Below are positions 1 to 6,875 of a stretch of DNA of 22,847 nucleotides, one piece after another. Numbering within the stretch: position 1 is the first letter of the stretch; every line of letters starts with the position of its first letter. The notes under the pieces were generated by a model that was not told the DNA's origin, made no database searches, and worked only from the letters and a program-made list of their open reading frames with translations. Made by a program: the position numbers and the translations under genes. Origin of the DNA: Deltaproteobacteria bacterium (GTDB lineage: Bacteria; Bdellovibrionota_B; Oligoflexia; Oligoflexales; Bog-1112); the NCBI GenBank assembly GCA_016186945.1, contig JACPKR010000049.1:1-22847 (forward strand), in the 5' to 3' direction.

Positions 1-1
1 A

Positions 2-175
2 AACAACGTTTCCATTCGTCAGCGTGAGGTTTTTGGTCACAATATTGTGAAACTGATCAGTCGCGCACGGGGGTTAGCGGGGAGAGCGTTTGAACAGGCA
101 TCGCCGAAAGTTCATTGGTTTCCTTACGATCCCGCTTCCCAGAGCTGGAAACTTTATCGTCTATCCAGTGAATAA
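2..175 (+). CDS. 3' end of an unrecognised gene (partial)
   Basis: The second forward frame is open from the first bases of the window to a TAA at 173-175, giving 57 residues that end in WKLYRLSSE. The composition is protein-like, with mixed hydrophobic and basic residues and few cysteines. The start lies outside the window and I recognise no family. A hairpin followed by T residues at 288-317 could end its transcript. A second forward frame (90-305) overlaps this one, so the reading is not certain; a frameshift joining the two is possible. Confidence 0.35.
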   Translation, partial: NNVSIRQREVFGHNIVKLISRARGLAGRAFEQASPKVHWFPYDPASQSWKLYRLSSE

Positions 176-287
176 AGTAAGGAGGTCAACGCAGGTTAGT
201 GTGGGCTTGCTAAAATGGCGGGAGCAAATGGACGAGTTTAGAACCTGGTGCCGGGGGGTGACGCTTGTGCATATTGAAGGCGAGAAC

Positions 288-317
288 CTCGCTAAGGTCA
301 TTTAGCGAGAACTTTTT
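288..317 (+). terminator. Candidate intrinsic terminator
   Basis: CTCGCTAA (288-295) and TTAGCGAG (302-309) form a perfect 8-bp stem with a 6-base loop, followed after three bases by TTTTT on the plus strand. It would end plus-strand transcription entering from the left edge, facing the end of the convergent abiEii gene. The three-base spacer before the T run makes it a moderate candidate. Confidence 0.45.
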
Positions 318-1227
318 CTAGCTTGGCGATACTTTCGCGTAGCTTGATAAAGCTAAGCTTCTCAAGGTTTTTAACCTTCCATAGAATCCCTGGGAAATTC
401 TGCACGTGCGGGTGATCGAAACTTGACCAATCGGGCCTACCCGCTTTAAAAGCGAGCAAGAAGGCGCGATCGGGATCAGTGAGGTGCTTGTGGAGTGTTG
501 TGATCAGCTGCGCTCGTGTTGCCACCAATTCGTCGAGGCTTACACTTTTCACCGTAATGCCAGAGAATTCAGCAGCGTAAATAGCACTAAGGTCCTTTAG
601 GTTAGGTGACAGCACCTCGCTGATTGGGCGATTGTGGCTTATCAAGTAGACCAGAAAGGCGGTCATTAATTCGCGACTGATACCTTCGTTCTCGAGCAGC
701 ACCTTAACATCAAAAAGATCGCGAGGATGCTGGCGATCAAGGGCAGCGCAAATCTTGCCCCCGTAGATATCTTCAAAACTTAAGGTTTGGGTGGTTACTG
801 CGACGCCAAAATCTCTGCGACAGCTTTCGGATAAAGATCGAGCCACCGGCGGAAAAACCGAACCGCGCAAAATATAGTTCGGCTCAACGATAATCGTTGC
901 CTCGCTACTCGCGACAATCAGCTTTAGCTCACTTCCCGAATTGAACGGCTTAGAAGGAGTCACCCTTATAGTTTTGAATCGGCGCGTTATTTCCTCTGCG
1001 GCATTTTTAAGAATAGCGTTGATGGTCGTATAGGACTCTGTACGGGGTTCAATCGATAAATAGGTGAGATCGATATCGACCGAAAGTCTGGGCATATCAC
1101 GGATAAAAAGATTGATTGCCGTGCCCCCTTTGAGGGCAAAGCGGGGATCACTGGTAACGAAAGGCAGTACCTCAAGAAGTAGCTGCACCTGCTGTTGGAA
1201 TCTTTGTCGATTGGGGGCTTTAGACAT
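298..1227 (-). CDS. abiEii: AbiEii-type nucleotidyltransferase toxin
   Basis: This is a 309-residue protein of the AbiEii/AbiGii family (DUF1814), the toxin of a type IV toxin–antitoxin and phage-abortive-infection system. The nucleotidyltransferase signature is visible as GGTAINLF (residues 34-41) followed by SVDIDL (49-54), with the acidic pair that binds metal. Further on, K158 and RDLFDV (169-174) match the conserved K...RDxxD element of the family. Known members transfer nucleotides to RNA, often the tRNA acceptor end; the target here is not shown. The start codon lies inside the end of the upstream antitoxin gene (8-bp overlap, 1220-1227), which points to translational coupling. The length is normal for the family and all core motifs are present, so it is probably active. 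Confidence 0.9.
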   Translation of the reverse strand: MSKAPNRQRFQQQVQLLLEVLPFVTSDPRFALKGGTAINLFIRDMPRLSVDIDLTYLSIEPRTESYTTINAILKNAAEEITRRFKTIRVTPSKPFNSGSELKLIVASSEATIIVEPNYILRGSVFPPVARSLSESCRRDFGVAVTTQTLSFEDIYGGKICAALDRQHPRDLFDVKVLLENEGISRELMTAFLVYLISHNRPISEVLSPNLKDLSAIYAAEFSGITVKSVSLDELVATRAQLITTLHKHLTDPDRAFLLAFKAGRPDWSSFDHPHVQNFPGILWKVKNLEKLSFIKLRESIAKLEKVLAK

Positions 1228-2020
1228 CAGATGTCTCGTCGGTTTTTGGCACCGTGATTAAATAGCGGCTATCGAGCTTGCCGCCCTTGACCACCTCACG
1301 CTTCCCCTTCCCTAGGTTAATCTTTGACTCGTCGATATCCTTCTGCCAGGCCGGTTTGTACTTGTTGGCAAGGTAAAGAAAAACTCGACAAACCTTGATC
1401 GAGTTGCAGTTCGTTAAGAGATGCTGAACCCTTTGGGGGTCGAGGCTAACGAGAAGTTCGAAGATTTCCTCCACCTCTTCAAAGCGGTGATGTTTTCCGA
1501 TAAGGTGTATCATCTCCAGTATTGCTCGCTCACGGCTTGCAACGTGCAAAGGGAAGCCTTGGAACTCCATTGACAGTAGTGAAGGATCCTCGGGAGGCAG
1601 AGAAAACAGCTTTGCTTGGGTGTAGTGCCAGTCGAAGTCCCAGGAAAAATTTACAAACCAACGTGGTAACGCGAGTTTTTTATCAGCAAACAGCCAAACC
1701 TGATGGCGACCGATTTCTAAATAGTGAGTAAATCCATGCAACGCCAAAGCTCTTCTACCGCTTATATGCAGAGGCAGTCCGAGCTGCGATTGCAAAGCAG
1801 CGCATACTCCCCACCAATGGGAGCTGTCCCCTTGCTTGCAATACGCCCCATCTCCTATCGCAGTGAGCACCCCGCTTGTGCGCAGATAATGAGCCGCCTT
1901 TGGCGGGATATCGGCCTTGGACAGCAGAGGGGTAGTGAGAATCATTCCCGGCTGCCATAGCGACATCAGACGGTTAAGCCAGGAGTTTGCAGGATCTATT
2001 TGGTTTGATTTATTCTTCAT
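1220..2020 (-). CDS. abiEi: AbiEi-type antitoxin and autorepressor
   Basis: This 266-residue protein is the first gene of the AbiE operon. Its position directly ahead of the DUF1814 toxin with an 8-bp overlap, an N-terminal winged-helix-like segment (about residues 20-75, including a PPKAAHYLRTSGVL helix-turn-helix-like stretch) and a larger C-terminal domain match the AbiEi antitoxin family. Members counteract the toxin without a stable complex and repress their own promoter. The first ATG at 2020 has no ribosome-binding site in front of it. Because the predicted promoter ends about 8 bases upstream, a leaderless mRNA starting at or near this ATG is the simplest reading. The next internal Met is residue 19, inside the expected first helix. 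Confidence 0.85.
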   Translation of the reverse strand: MKNKSNQIDPANSWLNRLMSLWQPGMILTTPLLSKADIPPKAAHYLRTSGVLTAIGDGAYCKQGDSSHWWGVCAALQSQLGLPLHISGRRALALHGFTHYLEIGRHQVWLFADKKLALPRWFVNFSWDFDWHYTQAKLFSLPPEDPSLLSMEFQGFPLHVASRERAILEMIHLIGKHHRFEEVEEIFELLVSLDPQRVQHLLTNCNSIKVCRVFLYLANKYKPAWQKDIDESKINLGKGKREVVKGGKLDSRYLITVPKTDETSDV

Positions 2021-2027
2021 AAATCTT

Positions 2028-2057
2028 ATTATACGGTATTATTAAAGAAAATGTCAA
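2028..2057 (-). promoter_or_regulatory. Near-consensus sigma-70 promoter of the abiE operon
   Basis: On the minus strand TTGACA (2052-2057) is followed after 18 bases by TATAAT (2028-2033). Both hexamers are perfect. Transcription would begin near 2021, next to the abiEi ATG. The sequence CAAAC-CTATA-GTTTG overlaps the -35 box as a short inverted repeat, a possible operator for autorepression. Upstream at about 2076-2140 the AT-rich stretch holds three TTTATAAA palindromes and a near copy, which could be further operator or UP-element sequence. Confidence 0.6.
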
Positions 2058-2149
2058 ACTATAGGTTTGAAAAATTCTTTATAAATCTAATTAGGTTGGA
2101 TTTATAGAGTTTTTTATAAACTATCCAAGGTTTATAAACGAGAATATCT

Positions 2150-2314
2150 GTCTTTTCAAGTAACCCGTAAGGCATTTGGGGCAAGGAGGTGGTTTGGAGG
2201 AAACTGCGCAGCTGGTTCCTCCAAGAAATCCCTTGGGGGAGCGACGGTTCCCTCGCCCCCCCAAACCCCCCTCTCCCTATTTGCCCCAAGTGGCTTACGC
2301 ATTACGTCTTTTCA
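2150..2314 (+). mobile_element. Family-1 miniature element, full copy with target duplication
   Basis: The element spans about 2160-2305 (146 bp). Its left end GTAACCCGTAAGG and right end GGCTTACGCATTAC are inverted and match those of the copy at 9457-9603. It is flanked by a 9-bp direct repeat GTCTTTTCA (2150-2158 and 2306-2314), with one extra A next to the left end. The core hairpin is at 2194-2224 (TTGGAGGAA paired with TTCCTCCAA). There is no coding capacity. It lies downstream of the minus-strand tRNA-Ser terminator and upstream of the abiE promoter. The GTAA ends and a duplication of about 8 bp resemble the IS66 family. Confidence 0.8.
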
Positions 2315-2431
2315 TGTGGCTGGCGTTGCCTTGGACATTTTAACAGAGCAAGAGCATATCAGGGATCCAAAGGCATTCAAGGATTTTCGATACTGTTCGA
2401 CACTAAACGGAAGAAGTATCAAGTATAAATA
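2315..2431. other. Intergenic remainder between family-1 element and tRNA-Ser terminator
   Basis: The 2021-2477 gap holds the abiE promoter, a family-1 element and the tRNA-Ser terminator. In the remaining 117 bases I see no clear gene. A plus-strand GTG-initiated frame from 2316 reads [15 protein letters not shown] and looks protein-like, but it runs on into the antisense of the tRNA genes and has no ribosome-binding site. It may be a remnant. Confidence 0.3.
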
Positions 2432-2466
2432 CAAAAAGCCCTTCTCGTTTTTCGAAAAGAGCTTTG
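2432..2466 (-). terminator. Intrinsic terminator of the tRNA-Ser pair
   Basis: On the minus strand AAAGCTCTTTTCG and CGAGAAGGGCTTT form a long stem around a short A loop, followed directly by TTTTTGT. It starts 11 bases beyond the CCA end of tRNA-Ser(GCU), as expected for the end of a tRNA transcript. Confidence 0.7.
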
Positions 2467-2477
2467 AAAGTGAAAAA

Positions 2478-2567
2478 TGGCGGAGAGAGTGGGATTCGAA
2501 CCCACGGACCAGTTACCCAGTCGCATCCTTAGCAAGGATGTGCTTTCGACCACTCAGCCATCTCTCC
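2478..2567 (-). tRNA. tRNA-Ser(GCU)
   Basis: The 90-nt minus-strand sequence folds as a type II tRNA with a long variable arm, as expected for serine. The acceptor stem is GGAGAGA/TCTCTCC with discriminator G and an encoded CCA. The anticodon loop TTGCTAA contains GCT, reading AGC/AGU codons. The T arm has GGTTCGAATCC. It lies 22 nt downstream of a second tRNA-Ser and shares its promoter and terminator. Confidence 0.95.
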
Positions 2568-2589
2568 TGGTCGTTTTTGAATCTTGCTC

Positions 2590-2677
2590 TGGCGGAGAGA
2601 GAGGGATTCGAACCCCCGGTAGGTTTCCCCACAACGGTTTTCAAGACCGCCGCCTTAAACCACTCGGCCATCTCTCC
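2590..2677 (-). tRNA. tRNA-Ser(UGA)
   Basis: The 88-nt minus-strand sequence has the same GGAGAGA acceptor stem, a long variable arm, an encoded CCA and an anticodon loop CTTGAAA with TGA, reading UCN codons. It is the first gene of the two-tRNA transcript. Confidence 0.95.
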
Positions 2678-2702
2678 ATTTTGTCAGTAACAAATCCTGG
2701 GG

Positions 2703-2731
2703 ATGCTAAAGACTAAGGGATTTGAAGTCAA
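2703..2731 (-). promoter_or_regulatory. Promoter of the tRNA-Ser pair
   Basis: On the minus strand TTGACT (2726-2731) and TAGCAT (2703-2708) are separated by 17 bases. The predicted start falls about 20 nt upstream of the tRNA-Ser(UGA) 5' end. The family-1 element copy begins only 19 bases upstream of the -35 box. Confidence 0.5.
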
Positions 2732-2750
2732 GAAAATGTTAGCTAGCTAG

Positions 2751-2816
2751 GTAATGCGTAAGCCACTTGGGGGAGCGACGGTTCCCTCGCCCCCCCAAAC
2801 CCCCCTCTCCCTATTC
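2751..2816 (+). mobile_element. Family-1 element with internal deletion, right end lost
   Basis: The left terminus GTAATGCGTAAGCCACTTGG is intact and is preceded by TAGCTAG, which resembles the target duplication of the 9457 copy. The sequence then jumps from the left CTTGGGG to the internal CTTGGGGG and continues through the C-rich arm to CCCTATT. About 70 bp including the core hairpin are missing relative to the full copies, and so are the last 30 or so bases. The CTA at 2811-2813 is the stop codon (TAG, minus strand) of the neighbouring lipoprotein gene. Confidence 0.75.
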
Positions 2817-3317
2817 CCCTTCGGGTTGAGGAAGGTTAAGAAGAAGAGCCAAGTTCCCTATAATTCTTTTGACCTCGTTGGTTTTGTCTCCGGCAGGGAG
2901 CCAGACAGGTTGATAGTTGCGCTGACTGCCTTGGGAAAGAGACTCCACATTATTGTGAACGGTCAAAACGGTTTCATACGGGGATAGGCTGCGGAGGCGC
3001 ACTGACAATTTATTGCGAAAGACATCTTTTCCCAAGTAGTAACTATCCCATTCCGTTGTGATAAGTCCTGTTTCTTTGTTTGTTAGGTTAATGTTGTAAC
3101 TTTGCACGAGAATGTCAACTGTGGCATCCCAGACATGGAGTGCCTCTGCCGGAATTTTGTAAGACGATGGGCCCGTTTCTTGAATAGAAAGACTAGCGGT
3201 AGGTACTGTTTGCGGTGCTAACGTTGCACCTTCGGTCCTGTATTTTTCCAAGCGATCGTAAGGAATGCAAGAACTGAGGAGCATGACAGTTCCCAGGAGG
3301 CTGATGTTTCGGTGCAT
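2811..3317 (-). CDS. Putative outer-membrane lipoprotein, BamC-like
   Basis: This 168-residue protein has a lipoprotein signal peptide: a short basic start, hydrophobic LLGTVMLL and lipobox LSSC at about residue 17. The mature part contains a HVWDATVDILVQ...GLITTEW segment. That pattern of a tryptophan-aspartate helix start followed by a strand with TEW is reminiscent of the BamC/NlpB helix-grip domain, but the identity is weak and I give no symbol. The start has no strong ribosome-binding site. The stop codon TAG lies inside the family-1 element at 2751-2816, so the last residues may have been altered by insertion. It follows mdh in the same direction with a 69-bp gap. Confidence 0.7.
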   Translation of the reverse strand: MHRNISLLGTVMLLSSCIPYDRLEKYRTEGATLAPQTVPTASLSIQETGPSSYKIPAEALHVWDATVDILVQSYNINLTNKETGLITTEWDSYYLGKDVFRNKLSVRLRSLSPYETVLTVHNNVESLSQGSQRNYQPVWLPAGDKTNEVKRIIGNLALLLNLPQPEGE

Positions 3318-3386
3318 ATCAGGTGCTTTATCAAGTTGTTTACTACTTTAAAGTATAGCGGTGGGGTGGAGGCGCAGCAAGTGTTC

Positions 3387-4364
3387 TCACGCCAGCAAGT
3401 CTTTGATAAGTTCCCGTTCTTGGAGAAGTTCATCGGTTGAAGTTTTGATCTTCTCCTTAGCAAACTGTGAAAGTTTGAAAGTCTGATCGATTTCGTAGGT
3501 TCCATTTTCCTTAGTTCTCACGGGGAATGAGAAGACGATTCCCTTTGGAATTCCATAGGAGGATCCGTCGGAGGGGACAGCGCATGAAAAGAGGGAGCCT
3601 GGTTTGAGCAGATTCGTGACATGATCTATGCAGGAAGAGGCTGCCGACGCTGCTGAGGATTTTCCACGGGCTTTGATAATTTCAGCACCACGTTGTTGCA
3701 CGGTTTTTAGAAAATCTGTTCGCAGCCAATTTTCATCCTTTATTAGCTCAGCGACGGCTTTCCCCTTAATCCGTGCGTTTTCGAAATCTGCGAACATGGT
3801 TGAGCTATGATTTCCCCAGACGATGAGCTTGTCAACGTCCTCGACAGGAACTTTAGCTTTTAGGGAGAGGAGGGCACGGCCGCGGTTTTCATCAAGTGCG
3901 GTCATAGCTGAGAATCTGTTTGCTGGAATTTCCTGGCAGTTATGCAGCGCAATGAGTGCGTTCGTATTGCATGGGTTTCCGACGACCACTATGCGTACGT
4001 CGGATGCAGCTTTGTTTAGGGCACGTCCTTGATCTACGAAGATGGGGCCATTTTCTCGTATGAGGTCACTACGTTCCATGCCTGGCCCTCGGGGCGTGGC
4101 ACCGACGAGCAATGCCCAATGGGCACCTGCGAACGCTTTTGTGGCATCGTCGTAGCAGTTGACGCTTGCCATGTTTTTGTAGGCGCAATCTTGGAGTTCC
4201 ATGGCCACGCCCTCAGCGGCTTTGACGACTGCAGGAATTTCCAATAAGTTAAGGTTAACTTTCGTGCCTTTTCCAAAAACTTCACCAGAAGCAATGCGGA
4301 AAAGAATACTGTAACCGATTTGTCCAGCTGCGCCCGTAACGGCTACACGAATGGTATTGGTCAT
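3387..4364 (-). CDS. mdh: Malate dehydrogenase, NAD-dependent
   Basis: This 325-residue enzyme interconverts malate and oxaloacetate in the TCA cycle. The nucleotide-binding loop GAAGQIG is at residues 11-17. The substrate loop [11 protein letters not shown] (91-101) carries the two arginines that hold the dicarboxylate. The active-site histidine is H186 in WGNHSS. GNPCNTN (about 129-135) is also typical. The length and the AGQIGYSLL-type N-terminus fit the cytosolic-like type 2 malate dehydrogenases. A GAGAGGGG ribosome-binding site sits just upstream of the ATG at 4364. A family-2 repeat element starts 47 bp upstream of the ATG, so the promoter lies either in those 47 bp or in the element. 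Confidence 0.96.
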   Translation of the reverse strand: MTNTIRVAVTGAAGQIGYSILFRIASGEVFGKGTKVNLNLLEIPAVVKAAEGVAMELQDCAYKNMASVNCYDDATKAFAGAHWALLVGATPRGPGMERSDLIRENGPIFVDQGRALNKAASDVRIVVVGNPCNTNALIALHNCQEIPANRFSAMTALDENRGRALLSLKAKVPVEDVDKLIVWGNHSSTMFADFENARIKGKAVAELIKDENWLRTDFLKTVQQRGAEIIKARGKSSAASAASSCIDHVTNLLKPGSLFSCAVPSDGSSYGIPKGIVFSFPVRTKENGTYEIDQTFKLSQFAKEKIKTSTDELLQERELIKDLLA

Positions 4365-4411
4365 AATCCCCTCTCTGGTACTTGGTAGATAAAAAGGTTC
4401 TTTGCTGCCAC

Positions 4412-4580
4412 CTATAGTATTTGGGAAAAAGAATTTGTGGAGAGGACCTTTTTTGAAAAAAAGTTCCCCTCCACACCTCCCCCCAAAAAACTTTAGATAT
4501 TGAAGTTTTTGAAAAGGGGCTTGGGGAAATAACTTTTTTCAAAAAGTTTTTCCCAAAATTGATTATCCTGAATACTATAG
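4412..4580. mobile_element. Family-2 miniature element, full copy
   Basis: The 169-bp element is bounded by inverted CTATAGTATT and AATACTATAG. Inside, long A- and T-rich inverted arms (for example TTTTTTGAAAAAA near the left, TTTTTTCAAAAAG near the right) alternate with C-rich and G-rich tracts. It has no coding capacity. Two partial copies occur at 19584-19693 and 21296-21387. The TATAG ends would fit TA-targeting elements (IS630/Tc1-like), but this is an inference. It fills much of the 322-bp gap between mdh and the next gene; the remaining 106 bp before 4687 show no obvious signal. Confidence 0.7.
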
Positions 4581-4686
4581 CCCGTCAGAAAGGAATTATC
4601 ATAGCACAACAAAATGATTGCACAGGCGCCAATTTAACGGCAAGACTATGCAGCATAAATGTTGAGAACTTTTGCAATGAGTCAAA

Positions 4687-5664
4687 ATGGTAGAAATTCG
4701 CTCCACTGACGATGGTTTGCTGCTCAATGGTTCAATCCTTTGTCTGGACTCTTACCACAGCAAACATATTTCCTTCCTTTCTTCAGCTCTCTATCCATTT
4801 CAGAACATCGACGCTTCTATCATTACAACTGAAGAGACCCAGCGAATTTTACAGACGTTTCGTCGAAGACCGAAAGCGTTAATTTGCCAATATAACAGAC
4901 CATTTTCGCTGGGCAAGTTGCATTTGGAGTTGTTGCCGTCGGGTGGCGTTTTGGGGGGGGCTTCGTTGTATGTGGAGACAGGCGATAGCAATTTTATCTA
5001 CGCACCGATGTTACAGACGAGAATGGTACCAGGCCTACCTTCGATACAGTTAAAGCCAGCGAAGATTATGGTTATGAATGCTCCGTACCCGCCAGATATG
5101 TTAGAAGCGGGGCGACGTGAGGCGGAGGTGAGCCGTTTTTTAGAGCGAATTAAAAAAGACTATCGTAGTGGCAAGCGTCTGACGGTTCTATGCCATCCTG
5201 TCTCCACGGCCCAGGAAATAACGCAAATAGTTGCCGATGAAGGGATTCCTGTCGTCGTCCATCCCTCTATTTACCAGGTCAATAAAATCTATGAGGCTTG
5301 TGGAGTCAAACTCGGTCCTTACTCTCGCTTCGGGCGGAGGTCTAACGAAGAGGCTGTTATTATTTTGCCCCATTCTCGTTATCTTCGCGTTCTACCGAAA
5401 ATGTTGCGAGGGGGGCGGGTGGTTTATATGGTGCAGAACCATCTGGAAACACGCCTTCCTCGCTATTATACGAATATCGAGGACAAATTTTTCTTCAGTC
5501 AAAAAGCTAGCTTTATCGACATACAGCGGGCCATTCGTGATGATGTGAAGCCAAAGGTTATCCTTGTCTTTGGTCCTTATACAAAACAGATCGTAGACAG
5601 CTTAGATTCTCGCCAGTTTCCAGTCCGGCCATTGTTTCAGAATAACCAGCCTGTTTTGTTCTAA
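4687..5664 (+). CDS. Metallo-beta-lactamase/beta-CASP-fold protein lacking metal ligands
   Basis: This 325-residue protein reads like the exonuclease-type branch of the metallo-beta-lactamase fold (mRNA 3'-end processing factor / ligase-associated exonuclease group). The segment GKLHLELLPSGGVLGGASLYVE matches the family's pattern of a strand, a turn rich in small residues and GSA. In those enzymes the turn reads PAGHxLGSA; here the histidine is glycine. The N-terminal HxHxDH metal motif is also absent: the equivalent stretch reads SYHSKHISFLSSALYPF. The YTGD aspartate position reads IYAPM. It is therefore probably not a metallo-hydrolase, and a structural or regulatory role is more likely. 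An in-frame TGA lies directly before the ATG at 4687, so the start is fixed at this codon or later. The ribosome-binding site is weak. Confidence 0.65.
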   Translation: MVEIRSTDDGLLLNGSILCLDSYHSKHISFLSSALYPFQNIDASIITTEETQRILQTFRRRPKALICQYNRPFSLGKLHLELLPSGGVLGGASLYVETGDSNFIYAPMLQTRMVPGLPSIQLKPAKIMVMNAPYPPDMLEAGRREAEVSRFLERIKKDYRSGKRLTVLCHPVSTAQEITQIVADEGIPVVVHPSIYQVNKIYEACGVKLGPYSRFGRRSNEEAVIILPHSRYLRVLPKMLRGGRVVYMVQNHLETRLPRYYTNIEDKFFFSQKASFIDIQRAIRDDVKPKVILVFGPYTKQIVDSLDSRQFPVRPLFQNNQPVLF

Positions 5665-5714
5665 TGCAGCCTTAATATGCGAATTTTTTGGGTTTAAGCG
5701 GCGGGGGGATGGCG

Positions 5715-5743
5715 TTGACATTGCCTCTTTCTTCCATTATTTT
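5715..5743 (+). promoter_or_regulatory. Promoter of tRNA-Arg and probably usp
   Basis: TTGACA (5715-5720) is followed by a 17-base spacer and TATTTT (5738-5743). The predicted start is about 15 nt upstream of the tRNA-Arg 5' end. No terminator is visible between the tRNA and the next gene. Confidence 0.6.
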
Positions 5744-5765
5744 CGTATGTCTCTTTCTTAGGGAA

Positions 5766-5842
5766 GCACCCGTAGCTCAGTTGGATAGAGCATCAGACTA
5801 CGAATCTGGAGGTCGGGCGTTCGAATCGCTCCGGGTGCGCCA
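5766..5842 (+). tRNA. tRNA-Arg(ACG)
   Basis: This 77-nt cloverleaf has acceptor stem GCACCCG/CGGGTGC, discriminator G and an encoded CCA. The anticodon stem-loop CAGA-CTACGAA-TCTG carries ACG, which after inosine formation reads CGU/CGC/CGA. The T loop is GTTCGAATC. The stress-protein start codon follows 18 nt after the CCA end. Confidence 0.95.
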
Positions 5843-5860
5843 CTTTTTAAGGGGGATTCT

Positions 5861-6766
5861 ATGAAGATCATTATTGCCGTCGATGGGTCACAACACAGCC
5901 TTGATGCATGCAAGCTTGTTTCCCACATGCCTCTGACCCATAAAAGTATTGTCACCCTGGTAGGGGTCGCGCAGGTTATTGAATATCCGGCGACCGTCAA
6001 AGGTAGTGCAAGGGAGGCAATCGACGAATTTAACGAAGAGGTTCTCAAGAATACCCAAAAATTGGTCAAGGAGGCGCAAAGCTTCCTAAAAAAAGAAGGT
6101 CTCGCTGCGGAAGCAAAAATTTTGCGCGGTTATCCTGTGAAAGAGCTTTGCAGATTTGCTGAAACCGAGAAAGCAGACCTGATCGCTATTGGTTCCCGCG
6201 GCTTAAACCCCATCAAACGCCAATTCCTGGGAAGTGTCTCAGACGGAATCATCCGCCATGCCCCCTGTTCCGTGTTGCTGTTTCGTCCTTACAAGAATCG
6301 TTCCCTTTACGATCGCAAGCCTGAGGAAAAACTTGATATTGTCATCGGATACGACGACAGCATTTCCTCAAAAGAAGCTTGTGCGTTCGTCAAAAAGCTT
6401 GACTTCAAAGCCATTAAAAAAATTGATCTCCTTACCGCTCTGCAGCTCAATTTTTACTACGGTATGAGCTACACCCTTACAGCGTTGGAATATTGGCCCA
6501 AGCAAAAAGCCAGCATTGAGGAGAGCCTCCTTGCTATGAAGCAGAGTTTTGAAAAACTTGAGGATGCGCCTGAGGTGAATTTTGAGGTTATTGGTGAAGC
6601 GAAGGATGCGGCTCATGAATTGAACGATTACGCCCTCAAACACCATAAAGATCTCATCGTGGTAGGCACGAAGGGAAAAGGTGCTTTCGACAGGCTTGTG
6701 TTAGGGAGTGTTTCCACCAAACTTGCTCATAATGCTGAGGTGCCCTTACTCATCGTTCGTGGTTAG
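5861..6766 (+). CDS. Tandem-domain universal stress protein
   Basis: This 301-residue cytosolic protein has two UspA domains (about residues 1-142 and 157-301). Each begins with a beta strand and an acidic ATP-contact residue (IIIAVDGS; IVIGYDDS). Each ends with a complete ATP-binding signature of the G-2X-G-9X-G-S/T type: GSRG(9)GS at 111-125 and GTKG(9)GS at 269-283. Both halves are therefore predicted to bind ATP, like the ATP-binding Usp class. The start codon has a strong AAGGGGG ribosome-binding site and lies 18 nt downstream of tRNA-Arg, so the two probably share a transcript. The exact role is not inferable; the family is linked to starvation and redox stress survival. Confidence 0.9.
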   Translation: MKIIIAVDGSQHSLDACKLVSHMPLTHKSIVTLVGVAQVIEYPATVKGSAREAIDEFNEEVLKNTQKLVKEAQSFLKKEGLAAEAKILRGYPVKELCRFAETEKADLIAIGSRGLNPIKRQFLGSVSDGIIRHAPCSVLLFRPYKNRSLYDRKPEEKLDIVIGYDDSISSKEACAFVKKLDFKAIKKIDLLTALQLNFYYGMSYTLTALEYWPKQKASIEESLLAMKQSFEKLEDAPEVNFEVIGEAKDAAHELNDYALKHHKDLIVVGTKGKGAFDRLVLGSVSTKLAHNAEVPLLIVRG

Positions 6767-6875
6767 GAATTTTTTGTGAAAAAACAGCACCCTAGCTGTC
6801 CCCACTTTTTTTTGATTCAAGAACTTTGTCATTTCGCCGAACCTTCAGACAAATGGCACGAAAGGTTTACCGGCG

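Noticed and set aside
90-305. 71-codon plus-strand frame with a TTG start, overlapping the partial gene at the left edge
   Set aside because: No ribosome-binding site or recognisable family, and it overlaps a better partial frame. It could be the second half of a frameshifted gene, but I cannot show this.
2316-2716. Plus-strand frames across the tRNA-Ser genes (2316-2690 and 2477-2716)
   Set aside because: The [15 protein letters not shown] and ERVGFEP peptides are the usual false translations of antisense tRNA-Ser; the tRNA genes explain this sequence.
5758-6069. Minus-strand frame over tRNA-Arg (APGAIRTPDLQIRS...)
   Set aside because: A classic artefact of translating a tRNA in antisense; it overlaps tRNA-Arg and usp.
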